From NCBI GenBank assembly GCA_902790885.1, contig CADATR010000037.1, positions 1-12,731 of the forward strand: a stretch of DNA of 12,731 bases, written 5' to 3'. A model generated the notes under the pieces. That model searched no databases, was not told the DNA's origin, and saw only the letters and a program-made list of their open reading frames with translations. The stretch is from an uncultured Eubacteriales bacterium. GTDB taxonomy: Bacteria > Bacillota_A > Clostridia > Peptostreptococcales > Anaerovoracaceae. Each line of letters opens with the position of its first letter. Position 1 is the stretch's first letter. This document shows, piece by piece, positions 1-8,065 of this stretch. Both the position numbers and the translations under genes were made by a program.

Positions 1-853
1 GTTCTTTCCATTCCAGTGTTACCGGCTCGCCGTCTTTAAGTGTGCTCTCAACAGGTTTGCCTGATCTGTCCACCATGTTTATAGTCCTGTACTCCGGCAG
101 CATTTCATCCTCTGCAGCGGGAGCTTCGTTTACCTGAGGCAAAACGATCGGGCTGCTCTGTTTCGGCTGGTCTTCCTTGCAGATGTCTTCACCGAAAGCG
201 GCATCTTTCTCTGTAGCCACTACCGCAAAAATAAGCTTAGGCTCATTCCGTTTAAAAGTTGAATAGAGTATCAGATCTTCAGTCTCGTCTGTATCCTCAG
301 CATCTGCGCTCTCTTCGCTGCCGCCGCTCTCATCGCCTTCCTCATCCGAAGCAGGCTCCTCGCTTTTCCCGTCTTTATGCTCCCTCACATCTTCACATAT
401 TAAAAGATCCATGTAGAATTTCACAGGGTCTCCGTCTGCAGGCTCCGCTGCACGGATGCCTTCGAGATCAGGTTTGCTGAGAAAGAATGCTCCGTTTTTC
501 TTTTCCCAATCCTTTACCGTAAACATCTTATCGTTCTTAAGGCTTCTGCAGTTGGCTTTTTTATAATAAAGCCCTGCTTTACCCAGAATATATGCAGTCA
601 GCTCATCATCTGTCATTTCAGCCACCTGTGCCGGTGTGAGCACTACGTTATGCGTCACAAAATAGCAGTATGCCCCGTTGCCTACTCCGACATTATGCAC
701 CTCACGTATAGGCTTTTCCTGTGTCTCTTCAATCGCTGCATACGCAAAGCCTGTTGCCGCAGTCATAAAGAAAAGCATCGCGGTCAGCAGTACAGATGAT
801 ATTATTAAGCGAACATCGATCCGCCTGTAATTTTTATTGTTATTTCCGATCAT
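1..853 (-). CDS. Secreted protein of unknown function, C-terminus beyond the left edge (partial)
   Basis: An open frame of 284 codons runs leftward from an ATG at 853 to the window edge without a stop, so the gene is incomplete at its 3' end. The start follows the stop of the upstream ABC gene by 18 bases, with a GAAAGG Shine-Dalgarno-like stretch 8 bases ahead, so it is the third gene of that operon. Residues 1-14 are basic (NYRRIDVR), residues 15-37 are hydrophobic, and an A-Y-A site near residue 39 looks like signal peptidase I cleavage; I infer export. The mature part has a compact segment at about 52-155 (GNGAYCYFVTHNVVLTPAQV, then YYKKANCR and KFYMDLL). A highly acidic low-complexity linker at about 163-193 (mostly Glu, Asp, Ser) follows, then a second folded-looking part. 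I do not recognise the family. Its place in the operon suggests a surface partner or substrate of the transporter, but this is inference only. Confidence 0.8.
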   Translation of the reverse strand, partial: MIGNNNKNYRRIDVRLIISSVLLTAMLFFMTAATGFAYAAIEETQEKPIREVHNVGVGNGAYCYFVTHNVVLTPAQVAEMTDDELTAYILGKAGLYYKKANCRSLKNDKMFTVKDWEKKNGAFFLSKPDLEGIRAAEPADGDPVKFYMDLLICEDVREHKDGKSEEPASDEEGDESGGSEESADAEDTDETEDLILYSTFKRNEPKLIFAVVATEKDAAFGEDICKEDQPKQSSPIVLPQVNEAPAAEDEMLPEYRTINMVDRSGKPVESTLKDGEPVTLEWKE

Positions 854-871
854 TTCCAAACCTTTCAGCCA

Positions 872-3373
872 TCAGTTAACATCTGTACGTGCAAGTATCA
901 CAGCCGGGCGCTTCACCAGAGTATGGATCACCGGAAGCAGTCCAAACAGCAGATTGAAGGCGAAGATCAATACCAGTGAGACAAGCACAGTCTGCGGCGA
1001 GCAGATAAACATATCCGAAAGATATGTAATATTCTGAAGCTTACTGACGATGTAGTTCATCATCAGCCAGCCAGGCAGTGAAGCTATAGTAGTTATTGCG
1101 ATTATCTCTCCTGTGAACATCCTGTAAATATCAGACTTTTTGACTCCGATCGCCCGCAGTATGCCTACCTCCTTGATGCGTGACAGGAATGACGCTCTCA
1201 TCATCAGGAACACCTCTATCAGAGAGATTATTATGATGATGCTCCCTACAAGCAGGAATGAGCGCACCATTGAAAGCTGGCTCTTTCTGTATTTGTTTCT
1301 CTGGTATTTATACAGATCTCTGGCTTTTACGCCATAAGCGCTCAGAGCATCAATAGTTTCCTGTTTATCCCCGGCCGCTTTTACCGTCATATTACTAAGC
1401 TGATTTATCAACCTGTATTTTATCGTATTGTTGTTGACATAGAATTTGCCTTTTACAGCATCGCTTGTATAATACCCGACTACTTTCAGCTTGTGTCCGT
1501 TGACCTTTGTTTTGATCTCTTTGCCGAGTTTCATGGATTTCTGATAGTCCTTGTCCACTATGACCTCATAGTCATTTTCAGGCCATCTGCTGTCATCGGC
1601 AAGTCTCAGGTCATCCTTTACGAGGCCGTAATCGATAAGTTTGTCAGGTTCCGGTGCAGACGCGCTTATATTTCCGTCTTCATCGTATACTCCTATTTCC
1701 GAACCGGCTCCGGCGCCTTCCATTTCTCCTTCATAATAGTCGCTCTCATTGTTATTGGCCAGCATATTGATGAACATCGACTTTGAAGCATAAATGCATG
1801 GGCTCGTTTTGTCAGTGATGCCGACTATGGTAAACTCAGGCAGCTCTTTAAGCTTCAGATGCCGCCCGAGAAGCTCCTGAGGGTCCTTGTATCCGGCGCT
1901 TATAATATCGGGATTATCTTCTTTGGCACGTGTCAGCAGAAGAGCGTCCATGGCAACTTCATACCTGTTCTCAGGGAGTCTTCCGTATTTGATGTCTTCT
2001 TCCGTAAGATCTTCAGACGCGCTGAGCGACCCGCTGAAAACAGTGCCGCCCCAGGATGTCTGCCAGTACTCATCGTACTTCATCTGCATGTTTATCTTAC
2101 CGGTTCCAGGCAAAGCATATTCGACAGACGGATCTTCCTCTATCATCAGATAATCGCTGACAGGGATCTTCTTCTGGACCACCCCCACATAAGCGATATT
2201 ATCCTGTATAAACTTTTCATCAGGCATATTGAGTATGCCGGCGATGTTTGAGACCGCATAGGTTATGAACATCGCGGATATAAAGAATCCGATGAGAAGC
2301 ACTTTTTTCAGTATGTTGTATTTCCCTACTGTGCGGAATCCCGCTGACAGCATGGTGAATAAATTGAATATTGACGAGTGCCTGAGCGGTTTTGATGAAA
2401 CGAATCTGTCTGCATGGAAGCGGCAGGCTTCAGCCTCTTCCGCAGTCAAAGCCCTGTAGTGGTCGTCAACAAGCTCAATGCTGGAATTCTCATCTACTAT
2501 TTCCATGCGGTTTCCGGCATCGCGCGTCTGTATGAAAAGATTGCCGCGGCTTATAACAATGTCTATATCCATCTTTCCGCCGCTTTCATTGAAGACCCTG
2601 ATCTTATGGTCTTCATCGCCGAAAGTCCGCTGATCTTTTATATCCTTAAGATATATACGATTTTCGATCCTGTAATCGAGTCCCTCAGCATTCCTGTTGA
2701 TCTCATCCGATACCACCTGTCCGTCACGAAGCCTTATGATCCGGTCAGCGTAAAAATCAGCCAGGTTCTCCTCGTGTGTAACGAGTATTACCAGCTTCTC
2801 ACGCGATATGGACTTTATGATATTCATTACCTCTAGGGTATTGGCGCTGTCGAGGTTCCCGGTAGGCTCATCAGCAATGATGATGGCAGGATTCTTGACT
2901 ATGGCGCGTGCTATGCCGACACGCTGACGCTCTCCTCCGGAAAGCATATCTGCATAGCGCTTTCTGTAGCGGTACATCCCGACCAGTTCGAGCGCGTACT
3001 CCACCTTCTCCCTGATCTCTTTCTCATCCTTTATCCCTACCATCTTCAGCACCATGGCAACATTGTCGAATACCGTCATGGTGTTGATCAGATTGTAGTT
3101 CTGGAAGATGTATCCTATGTTGAGGTTCCGGATCCTGTCGACCGCGCCCGCAGTCCTTCCGGTGATCCTCTGTCCGTTTATAAAGATCTTTCCTTTATCC
3201 GCCTTGTCCAGACCGCCTATGACATTGAGCAGTGTCGTCTTCCCGCAGCCTGACGGCCCAAGAAGAGCGGTCAGCCCGGTATCTCCCAGCTCAAGGGAGG
3301 TGTTATTGATCACGTGGATCTGGTTTGATTTTCTGCGGTAAAAGTATTTGTCTACATTCTGCAGTGTGACCAT
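872..3373 (-). CDS. ABC transporter, fused ATPase and FtsX/MacB-type permease (833 aa)
   Basis: This is a membrane ABC protein with the ATPase at the N-terminus and the permease at the C-terminus. The ATPase (about 1-225) is complete: Walker A GPSGCGKT at 39-46, Q-loop Gln91, signature LSGGE at 144-148, Walker B IIIADEP at 164-170 with catalytic Glu169, and H-loop His200. TGNLDS after Walker B is typical of the LolD/MacB/FtsE branch. One membrane segment lies at about 356-380, followed by a large extracytoplasmic domain of about 320 residues. Three more segments lie at about 702-726, 752-778 and 794-818, with the FtsX-type coupling motif EVGILRAIG at 735-743. This four-segment MacB topology is used in mechanotransmission, lipoprotein or peptide handling rather than classical pumping. 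A roughly 110-residue beta-rich insertion (about 230-345) separates the ATPase from segment 1. The start is set by AGGAGG 9 bases upstream, inside the end of the preceding gene. The substrate is unknown. It probably pairs with the paralogue encoded 3 bases upstream. Confidence 0.92.
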   Translation of the reverse strand: MVTLQNVDKYFYRRKSNQIHVINNTSLELGDTGLTALLGPSGCGKTTLLNVIGGLDKADKGKIFINGQRITGRTAGAVDRIRNLNIGYIFQNYNLINTMTVFDNVAMVLKMVGIKDEKEIREKVEYALELVGMYRYRKRYADMLSGGERQRVGIARAIVKNPAIIIADEPTGNLDSANTLEVMNIIKSISREKLVILVTHEENLADFYADRIIRLRDGQVVSDEINRNAEGLDYRIENRIYLKDIKDQRTFGDEDHKIRVFNESGGKMDIDIVISRGNLFIQTRDAGNRMEIVDENSSIELVDDHYRALTAEEAEACRFHADRFVSSKPLRHSSIFNLFTMLSAGFRTVGKYNILKKVLLIGFFISAMFITYAVSNIAGILNMPDEKFIQDNIAYVGVVQKKIPVSDYLMIEEDPSVEYALPGTGKINMQMKYDEYWQTSWGGTVFSGSLSASEDLTEEDIKYGRLPENRYEVAMDALLLTRAKEDNPDIISAGYKDPQELLGRHLKLKELPEFTIVGITDKTSPCIYASKSMFINMLANNNESDYYEGEMEGAGAGSEIGVYDEDGNISASAPEPDKLIDYGLVKDDLRLADDSRWPENDYEVIVDKDYQKSMKLGKEIKTKVNGHKLKVVGYYTSDAVKGKFYVNNNTIKYRLINQLSNMTVKAAGDKQETIDALSAYGVKARDLYKYQRNKYRKSQLSMVRSFLLVGSIIIIISLIEVFLMMRASFLSRIKEVGILRAIGVKKSDIYRMFTGEIIAITTIASLPGWLMMNYIVSKLQNITYLSDMFICSPQTVLVSLVLIFAFNLLFGLLPVIHTLVKRPAVILARTDVN

Positions 3374-3376
3374 TCT

Positions 3377-5632
3377 TTACGCCTCCTCTCTGTATGTTCC
3401 CATAGCAGAGCTCCTGAAGATAGTTCGCATAAAGCGGCCTGATATGAGCACTGACATAAGTATCAGGACGGCTGCAAGAATGATGAAGTCTCTTGCGGTC
3501 AGATATGTGATATAGTTCATGACCTTTTCTGAACTGATCACTCCCTTATGGCTAAGGTATACGAAAAGCAGGAACACCGCATATGAGATGAGGCATACAA
3601 GGACAAGCTCCACCCTCATTATGCGGCAGGCAGGTTCTTTGCCCATTCCGAGCATCCTCAGAGTTGCAAAATATACTCCTCTGGATTTCAGGATGAGCCG
3701 TATCACGAAATATGCCACGAAAAATACTGCAAGGCATATCACTATTGAGATCGGAAGCTGTATTATACTCACGATCTCATCATTCATGAAATTGTTTATA
3801 TGATCCTTGAGGACCAGAACGTGGTAGCCTCCTCTTTCGAGCATGTCCTTCATGCCTTCGGCGTTTTTGGTGTCATCGACGAAAACAGACGCCTGGAAGC
3901 TTCCCTTCTCATAGAGCCTTCTGAAATCCATCGGGTTGATATATATCTCTCCATCGTGCTCAGCAAGATTTTTGTAGCCGGTCTTCTTCTCAAAGGTCTT
4001 CTCACCGTATGTTCCCATGATCATAAGGTTCAGACGCTCGTCATAATACAGTGCCTTTGCACGCAGTTCTATCTCATTGCCTGCAGCATATCCCTTCTTG
4101 AACATAGGGTCGTAACTTGTAGGCAGGAGTATGTATCCTTCAGGCACCTTTTCATTTGTCACCAGGCCTCCGCTGCCCACAGTCACAGTCTCTTCAACGC
4201 CGTTTATACGCATCATGGTGGTGCTGTTCGTCGCGTAAAGGCCTTTGCGGACTTCGTTCATAAGCGGATCAGCGAAATATATACGGCTGTTGTCTGTAAA
4301 CATCATGCCGTTACTGTCTTCTCCCGATTCAGAGAAGACTATGCCGGCGACCTGTACCTCCTTCTCAAACCCGCTGTCAGTTGCCACATTGTATTTCTTT
4401 CCGATGAGTTTTTCAGGGTTTTCTCCGAATGTCCATCCGTCATCATAGCCTTCAAGGACAACCTCATTATCTGTTTCGGGCATCCTGCCGAGGTCAGGCT
4501 CTTTATCGAGATTATCTATGCTCAATACATACCCGTAAAACGAGAACTCGTCATTTTCGATGTACAACGAGGTATCATACAATATGTCTTCACGGATAAG
4601 CTTCTCAACATGCGGGGCGTTCTCGAGGGCTTCAAAATCTGCCTTGGTGAACGGGCTGTGATCCTGTTTCTCCACGACTATGCGCTTCGGATCGTAATTG
4701 CTGAAGTAGTTGTTCCATCCTTCTTCAGAAACAGTATCCTTCTGTCTTTTGACCGAAACATACTGAGCGCTGACCGAACTGACAACAAAAAGGAACACCA
4801 GAAGAAGCAGCAGAAACTTAGCCGGGAGATTGAATGTGTTGCGGACTCCCAGTCTCAGCTGCGTACCGTATGATATGTTCTTTTTCTTTATGCCGTGGCC
4901 GGCTCTCGAGCTTCTGTGCCCGGGAACATCAGCCGCTGCGTTTTCATTGCGCGCTGTCCCTGTGTCTTCAACGATCTTACCGTCATGCATCTTTATGACA
5001 CGGGTGGCATGGTCCTTGAACTGATCATAGTTGTGAGTGACTACTATGACCAGCTTATCTGCGGAGATGTCGGTCAGAAGTTCCACTATGCCTTCTGCTG
5101 ATACGCTGTCGAGATTGCCTGTAGGCTCATCAGCGACAAGTATCTTTGTGTCCTTTGCCAGAGCGCGTGCTATCGCCACACGTTGCTTCTGGCCTCCGGA
5201 CAGCTTCGAGACCTTGCGGTTCCTGTATTCATACAGGCCCACTTTTTTTATGATCTCGGTCACCTTTTGTTTTATCTCTTCGGATTCGCATCCGTCTATC
5301 TGCATCGCCAGAGCAACATTCTGGTAGACAGTATAGCTCGATACCAGGTTGAAGCTCTGGAAAATGCAGGAAATATACTTTTGCCTGTATTCTTCAAAAT
5401 CCGAAGCTGTGTAATGGCTCGTTTCCTGTCCTTCAATATACATCTCCCCTTCTTCATAGGTATCAAGTCCTGATATCACATTAAGAAGAGTCGATTTTCC
5501 GCTGCCGGATTCTCCGGTGATCACTACAAATTCACCCGCATCAAGATCCAGATTTATCCTGGATATGCCGCTGGCGATAATTCCCTTGCTGTAATAATAT
5601 TTAGAGACGTTTTTTAATCTTATCATTCCCAT
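3377..5632 (-). CDS. ABC transporter, fused ATPase and FtsX/MacB-type permease (751 aa)
   Basis: First gene of the operon and paralogue of the next one. The ATPase (about 1-225) has Walker A GESGSGKST at 40-48, Q-loop Gln92, signature LSGGQ at 144-148, Walker B ILVADEP at 164-170 with Glu169, and His200, so it should hydrolyse ATP. A short charged linker (about 225-258) leads to a membrane segment at about 271-290. An extracytoplasmic domain of about 325 residues follows, then three segments at about 620-647, 672-694 and 714-732. The FtsX-like motif after segment 2 is recognisable but degenerate (YFATLRMLGM at 654-663). The ATG at 5632 is preferred over the ATG two codons later because a GAGG sits 8 bases upstream. 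Its TAA stop lies 3 bases before the next start, which implies translational coupling. Two complete half-transporters side by side suggest a heterodimer. Relatives act in antimicrobial-peptide resistance, lipoprotein transport or cell-wall signalling; nothing here decides which. Confidence 0.92.
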   Translation of the reverse strand: MGMIRLKNVSKYYYSKGIIASGISRINLDLDAGEFVVITGESGSGKSTLLNVISGLDTYEEGEMYIEGQETSHYTASDFEEYRQKYISCIFQSFNLVSSYTVYQNVALAMQIDGCESEEIKQKVTEIIKKVGLYEYRNRKVSKLSGGQKQRVAIARALAKDTKILVADEPTGNLDSVSAEGIVELLTDISADKLVIVVTHNYDQFKDHATRVIKMHDGKIVEDTGTARNENAAADVPGHRSSRAGHGIKKKNISYGTQLRLGVRNTFNLPAKFLLLLLVFLFVVSSVSAQYVSVKRQKDTVSEEGWNNYFSNYDPKRIVVEKQDHSPFTKADFEALENAPHVEKLIREDILYDTSLYIENDEFSFYGYVLSIDNLDKEPDLGRMPETDNEVVLEGYDDGWTFGENPEKLIGKKYNVATDSGFEKEVQVAGIVFSESGEDSNGMMFTDNSRIYFADPLMNEVRKGLYATNSTTMMRINGVEETVTVGSGGLVTNEKVPEGYILLPTSYDPMFKKGYAAGNEIELRAKALYYDERLNLMIMGTYGEKTFEKKTGYKNLAEHDGEIYINPMDFRRLYEKGSFQASVFVDDTKNAEGMKDMLERGGYHVLVLKDHINNFMNDEIVSIIQLPISIVICLAVFFVAYFVIRLILKSRGVYFATLRMLGMGKEPACRIMRVELVLVCLISYAVFLLFVYLSHKGVISSEKVMNYITYLTARDFIILAAVLILMSVLISGRFMRTIFRSSAMGTYREEA

Positions 5633-5653
5633 TCGGGAGACCTCGCAATAACG

Positions 5654-5695
5654 TATAATTTTGTTAATTATATTACAATATCATGTGTGCAGTAT
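5654..5695 (-). promoter_or_regulatory. Putative promoter and inverted repeat ahead of the ABC operon
   Basis: In the AT-rich gap before the ABC operon a perfect TATAAT lies at 5667-5672 on the minus strand, about 35 bases before the start codon. No good -35 box stands 16-18 bases upstream; the best candidate is ATACTG at 5690-5695. The TATAAT is one arm of a perfect inverted repeat, TATAATT-N5-AATTATA, at 5654-5672. Such a repeat over a -10 box could be an operator, but in sequence this AT-rich it could also arise by chance. An alternative reading uses TTGTAA at 5673-5678 as -35 with TATACG at 5652-5657 and a short 15-base spacer. Confidence 0.35.
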
Positions 5696-5708
5696 ATCCC
5701 GCCTTCTT

Positions 5709-6110
5709 TTACCTCTTGCTGTCCCTGCGCTCCCTGTCGATCCTGCGGGCCGCGGCCTTGACATCTTTTACAGTTATGCGCACTGTTGAAACGTCCTTGC
5801 TGCTCACAATCCCCGCTACTTTATCGTAAGCCTGTATGAAATAAATTATGCTTTCCTGGATATGGATAAGCTTTGTGCTTACATCCTTTTCATCCGGAAA
5901 CAGCGTGTCTGCTTCCTCAACATTCTCCGCTGCATGGTTGGTCTCATTTCTGATACGTCCGACATGATAATAAGCGAATAGCAGATCTTCGAGCGCCTGC
6001 CTGTCATCACACGCGGTATAGCCTGTGATCTGTTCAGGATCAGTATCTGTGTCTAAATCCGGATCATGGACCGGGTTTCCGGTCCGCAAGTAATCCAAAT
6101 ATGCCAAATA
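5709..6110 (-). pseudogene. HEPN-domain remnant, probably from a CRISPR-associated Csx1/TM1812-type protein
   Basis: A minus-strand frame of about 132 codons ends in TAA at 5709-5711. Upstream it is closed by an in-frame TGA at 6111-6113, only two codons before the first possible start, a TTG at 6107. No ATG occurs anywhere in the frame and no Shine-Dalgarno sequence is visible. The protein contains a helical block with RIRNETNHA, where Arg53 and His58 make an R-N-x-x-x-H (Rx4H) motif. That motif is the catalytic signature of HEPN ribonucleases. The helices around it (ALEDLLFAYYHVGRIRN, then IQESIIYFIQAYDKV) resemble the C-terminus of Csx1/Csm6-like and TM1812-family CRISPR ancillary proteins as I remember them. 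Those proteins normally carry an N-terminal CARF domain and are about three times longer; here that part is absent. The tail is very basic (about residues 114-132). I judge it a 5'-truncated relic; a short HEPN protein with a non-ATG start is the alternative. No cas gene or repeat array lies nearby. Confidence 0.5.
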
Positions 6111-6112
6111 TC

Positions 6113-6143
6113 ATTATATACAACATATTGTGATGAATGTAAA
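6113..6143 (-). promoter_or_regulatory. Weak promoter-like sequence overlapping the 5' end of the HEPN remnant
   Basis: A perfect TATAAT lies at 6113-6118 with TTTACA at 6138-6143, separated by 19 bases, which is longer than optimal. Transcription would start near 6106, at the TTG codon itself. Any transcript would therefore be leaderless for the HEPN frame and continue towards the ABC operon. The surrounding 6108-6166 is AT-rich and otherwise empty. Confidence 0.25.
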
Positions 6144-6150
6144 ATTTATA

Positions 6151-6189
6151 ACAAAATTAAAGAAGACACCCTGTTTTTTTCAGGGTGCC
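6151..6189 (-). terminator. Terminator after the transketolase operon
   Basis: A perfect 7-bp stem (CACCCTG at 6167-6173 with CAGGGTG at 6181-6187) encloses a loop of seven identical bases. It lies 25 bases after the stop of the transketolase C-terminal subunit. Read on the minus strand it is followed by a T-rich but interrupted tail (TCTTCTTTAATTTT). The plus side is also T-rich, so it may work in both directions. Confidence 0.7.
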
Positions 6190-6212
6190 TTTGCTTTTTT
6201 ATATTCTTGTCT

Positions 6213-7151
6213 CTACATCCACGATTTTACGGTTTCAACTATGTTATCCGCAGAAAGTCCGAAATCCTTCAGCAGATCAGCCGCAGGGCCGGAATGTCCG
6301 AATTCGTCGTTGACGCCGATGCGGCGTACAGGAGTCGGGAGCTTCTCGCTGAGCAGCGAGCTTACAGCTTCTCCAAGGCCTCCTATGATCGAATGCTCTT
6401 CACAGGTTACGATCTTTCCGCATTCTGCGGCAGCTTTGAGGATAAGTTCCTCATCGAGAGGCTTGATAGTTGCAAGGTTGATGACTCTCGCGCTGATCCC
6501 CTGCGCTTTGAGTTCTTCACCGGCCTTGATGGCTTCACCTACCAGGATCCCGGTAGCAATGATAGCTACATCGTTTCCGTCCTGCAGGACTTCACCTTTG
6601 CCGATCTCGAATTTGAAGCTGTCCTCATCATGGAATACAGGAACTCCGGAACGGCCGAATCTGAGGTATACAGGTCCCTCAAACTCATATGCAGCCTTGA
6701 CAGCGGCGCGCGCCTCTACATCATCTGCCGGGCAGATGACCGTCATTCCCGGGATGCTGCGCATAAGAGCGAAATCCTCACAGCACTGATGGGAAGCTCC
6801 GTCCTCACCTACTGAGATTCCGCCGTGTGTGGCACCGATCTTAACATTAAGATGCGGATAACCGATGGAATTGCGCACCTGTTCGAATGCTCTTCCGGCT
6901 GCGAACATTGCGAATGTCGATGCGAAAGGCACCATTCCCATGGATGCTATTCCGGCCGCGACCGCCATCATGTTGCCTTCAGCGATGCCGCAGTCAAAAT
7001 GTCTGTCAGGGAATTCCTTCTTGAATGTACTCGTCTTGGTAGCTCCTGCGAGGTCAGCGTCAAGAACGACCAGATCCGCGTGCTCACGCCCCAGCTCTAC
7101 AAGGGCATTGCCATAACTTTCTCTTGTTGCGATCTTCTTGATATCTGCCAT
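6213..7151 (-). CDS. Transketolase, C-terminal subunit
   Basis: A 312-residue protein matching the C-terminal half of transketolase (Pyr domain plus C-terminal domain). With the N-terminal subunit encoded just upstream it forms the thiamine-diphosphate enzyme that moves two-carbon ketol units between sugar phosphates in the cytosolic pentose phosphate pathway. The catalytic glutamate that activates the thiazolium cofactor is Glu58 in GIAEGNM. The Pyr domain also shows KIGATHGGISVGEDGASHQ at 104-122 and the conserved PADD at 141-144. The C-terminal domain follows from about residue 185 (VAIIATG, then CEEHSIIGGLG at 250-260). An in-frame extension to 7220 is open but rejected: GGAGG stands 9 bases before the ATG at 7151, and that start is one base after the stop of the upstream gene. 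The length is normal for split transketolases of Firmicutes. 1-deoxyxylulose-5-phosphate synthase is unlikely, since that enzyme is a single long chain. Confidence 0.95.
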   Translation of the reverse strand: MADIKKIATRESYGNALVELGREHADLVVLDADLAGATKTSTFKKEFPDRHFDCGIAEGNMMAVAAGIASMGMVPFASTFAMFAAGRAFEQVRNSIGYPHLNVKIGATHGGISVGEDGASHQCCEDFALMRSIPGMTVICPADDVEARAAVKAAYEFEGPVYLRFGRSGVPVFHDEDSFKFEIGKGEVLQDGNDVAIIATGILVGEAIKAGEELKAQGISARVINLATIKPLDEELILKAAAECGKIVTCEEHSIIGGLGEAVSSLLSEKLPTPVRRIGVNDEFGHSGPAADLLKDFGLSADNIVETVKSWM

Positions 7152-7152
7152 A

Positions 7153-7998
7153 TTACATCGCCTCCACTTCTTCGAGCTGCTTTCCGAGTTCTGCCATAGC
7201 AGTTTCATACTGCTCATCATTCGGAGCCTTGCCGTGCCATCCGGCCTGATCCTCCATGAAGCTTACGCCTTTGCCCTTGAGAGTCTTCATAACTATCGCG
7301 GTCGGAACGCCCTTTGTCTTCTTCGCGCTTTCAAGAGCTGCCTCTATCTGATCGAAGTCATGACCATTAATCTCCTCGACATGGAGTCCGAATGCCTTGA
7401 ATTTATCCGGGATAGGATACGGATCGATAACGTCCGCGATCCTTCCGTCGATCTGCAGATCGTTGTTATCAACGATAACGCAGAGATTGTCAAGTCCGTA
7501 GTGGTGTGCAAACATCATTGCTTCCCATACCTGGCCTTCTTCTATCTCGCCGTCTCCAAGCAGTGTATATACTCTGAGATCCTTGCCCTGCTTCTTTGCT
7601 GCAAGAGCCATGCCTGCCGCAGCCGATACTCCCTGTCCGAGAGAACCTGTAGACATGTCCACTCCCGGTGTCTCGTTCATGTTAGGATGTCCCTGCAGGC
7701 GGCTTCCTATCTTTCTCAGTGTTTTAAGCTCCTCAACCGGGAAAAATCCCCTCTGCGCAAGAACTGAATACAGTCCCGGCGCGGTGTGTCCCTTCGACAG
7801 AACGAATCTGTCTCTGTCAGGATCACGCGGTTTTTCAGGATCCACATTCATTTCCCTGAAGTACAGATATGTGTACATATCCGCTGCGGAAAGGCTTCCG
7901 CCCGGATGACCTGACTTAGCGGCATGGGTCCCTTCGATTATCCCCATTCTCACCTTGCAGGCAAGTTTCATCAATTCTTTCTTTTCGGATTCTGTCAT
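7153..7998 (-). CDS. Transketolase, N-terminal (TPP-binding) subunit
   Basis: A 281-residue protein corresponding to the PP domain of transketolase. The thiamine-diphosphate/Mg motif runs from GDG at 148-150 to NN at 178-179. Cofactor and substrate histidines appear in SGHPGG (His31), SKGH (His71) and QGHP (His104), and the family signature MSTGSLGQG lies at 115-123. It needs the C-terminal subunit encoded next to it, because the active site forms between PP and Pyr domains. I place the start at the ATG at 7998, where AAGGAGG precedes by 4 bases. Two further in-frame ATGs at 8019 and 8040 would add residues not usual for the family. The stop TAA is one base before the next ATG, so the subunits are translationally coupled at 1:1. 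It is the first gene of its operon. Confidence 0.94.
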   Translation of the reverse strand: MTESEKKELMKLACKVRMGIIEGTHAAKSGHPGGSLSAADMYTYLYFREMNVDPEKPRDPDRDRFVLSKGHTAPGLYSVLAQRGFFPVEELKTLRKIGSRLQGHPNMNETPGVDMSTGSLGQGVSAAAGMALAAKKQGKDLRVYTLLGDGEIEEGQVWEAMMFAHHYGLDNLCVIVDNNDLQIDGRIADVIDPYPIPDKFKAFGLHVEEINGHDFDQIEAALESAKKTKGVPTAIVMKTLKGKGVSFMEDQAGWHGKAPNDEQYETAMAELGKQLEEVEAM

Positions 7999-8065
7999 AA
8001 TGCCTCCTTCACTGGTCATCACACATCCTTCAATAAACATAACAAAAGCTTCAGTCTCTATGAAC

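Noticed and set aside
3800..4873. A 357-codon open frame on the plus strand opposite the 751-aa transporter
   Set aside because: It lies wholly antisense to a protein with complete ABC motifs, its translation has no family features, and no ribosome-binding site precedes it.
5633..6212. CRISPR array near the HEPN remnant
   Set aside because: No regularly spaced repeats are present; only AT-rich sequence, a terminator and a short CCAAATAT duplication near 6095-6110.
6066..6815. A long plus-strand frame across the terminator and the transketolase C-terminal gene
   Set aside because: It is antisense to a clear transketolase subunit and its product is cysteine-rich and unlike any known family.
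7152..7220. N-terminal extension of the transketolase C-terminal subunit
   Set aside because: It would overlap the upstream gene by 68 bases and adds a non-family sequence; the GGAGG before 7151 fits the shorter start.
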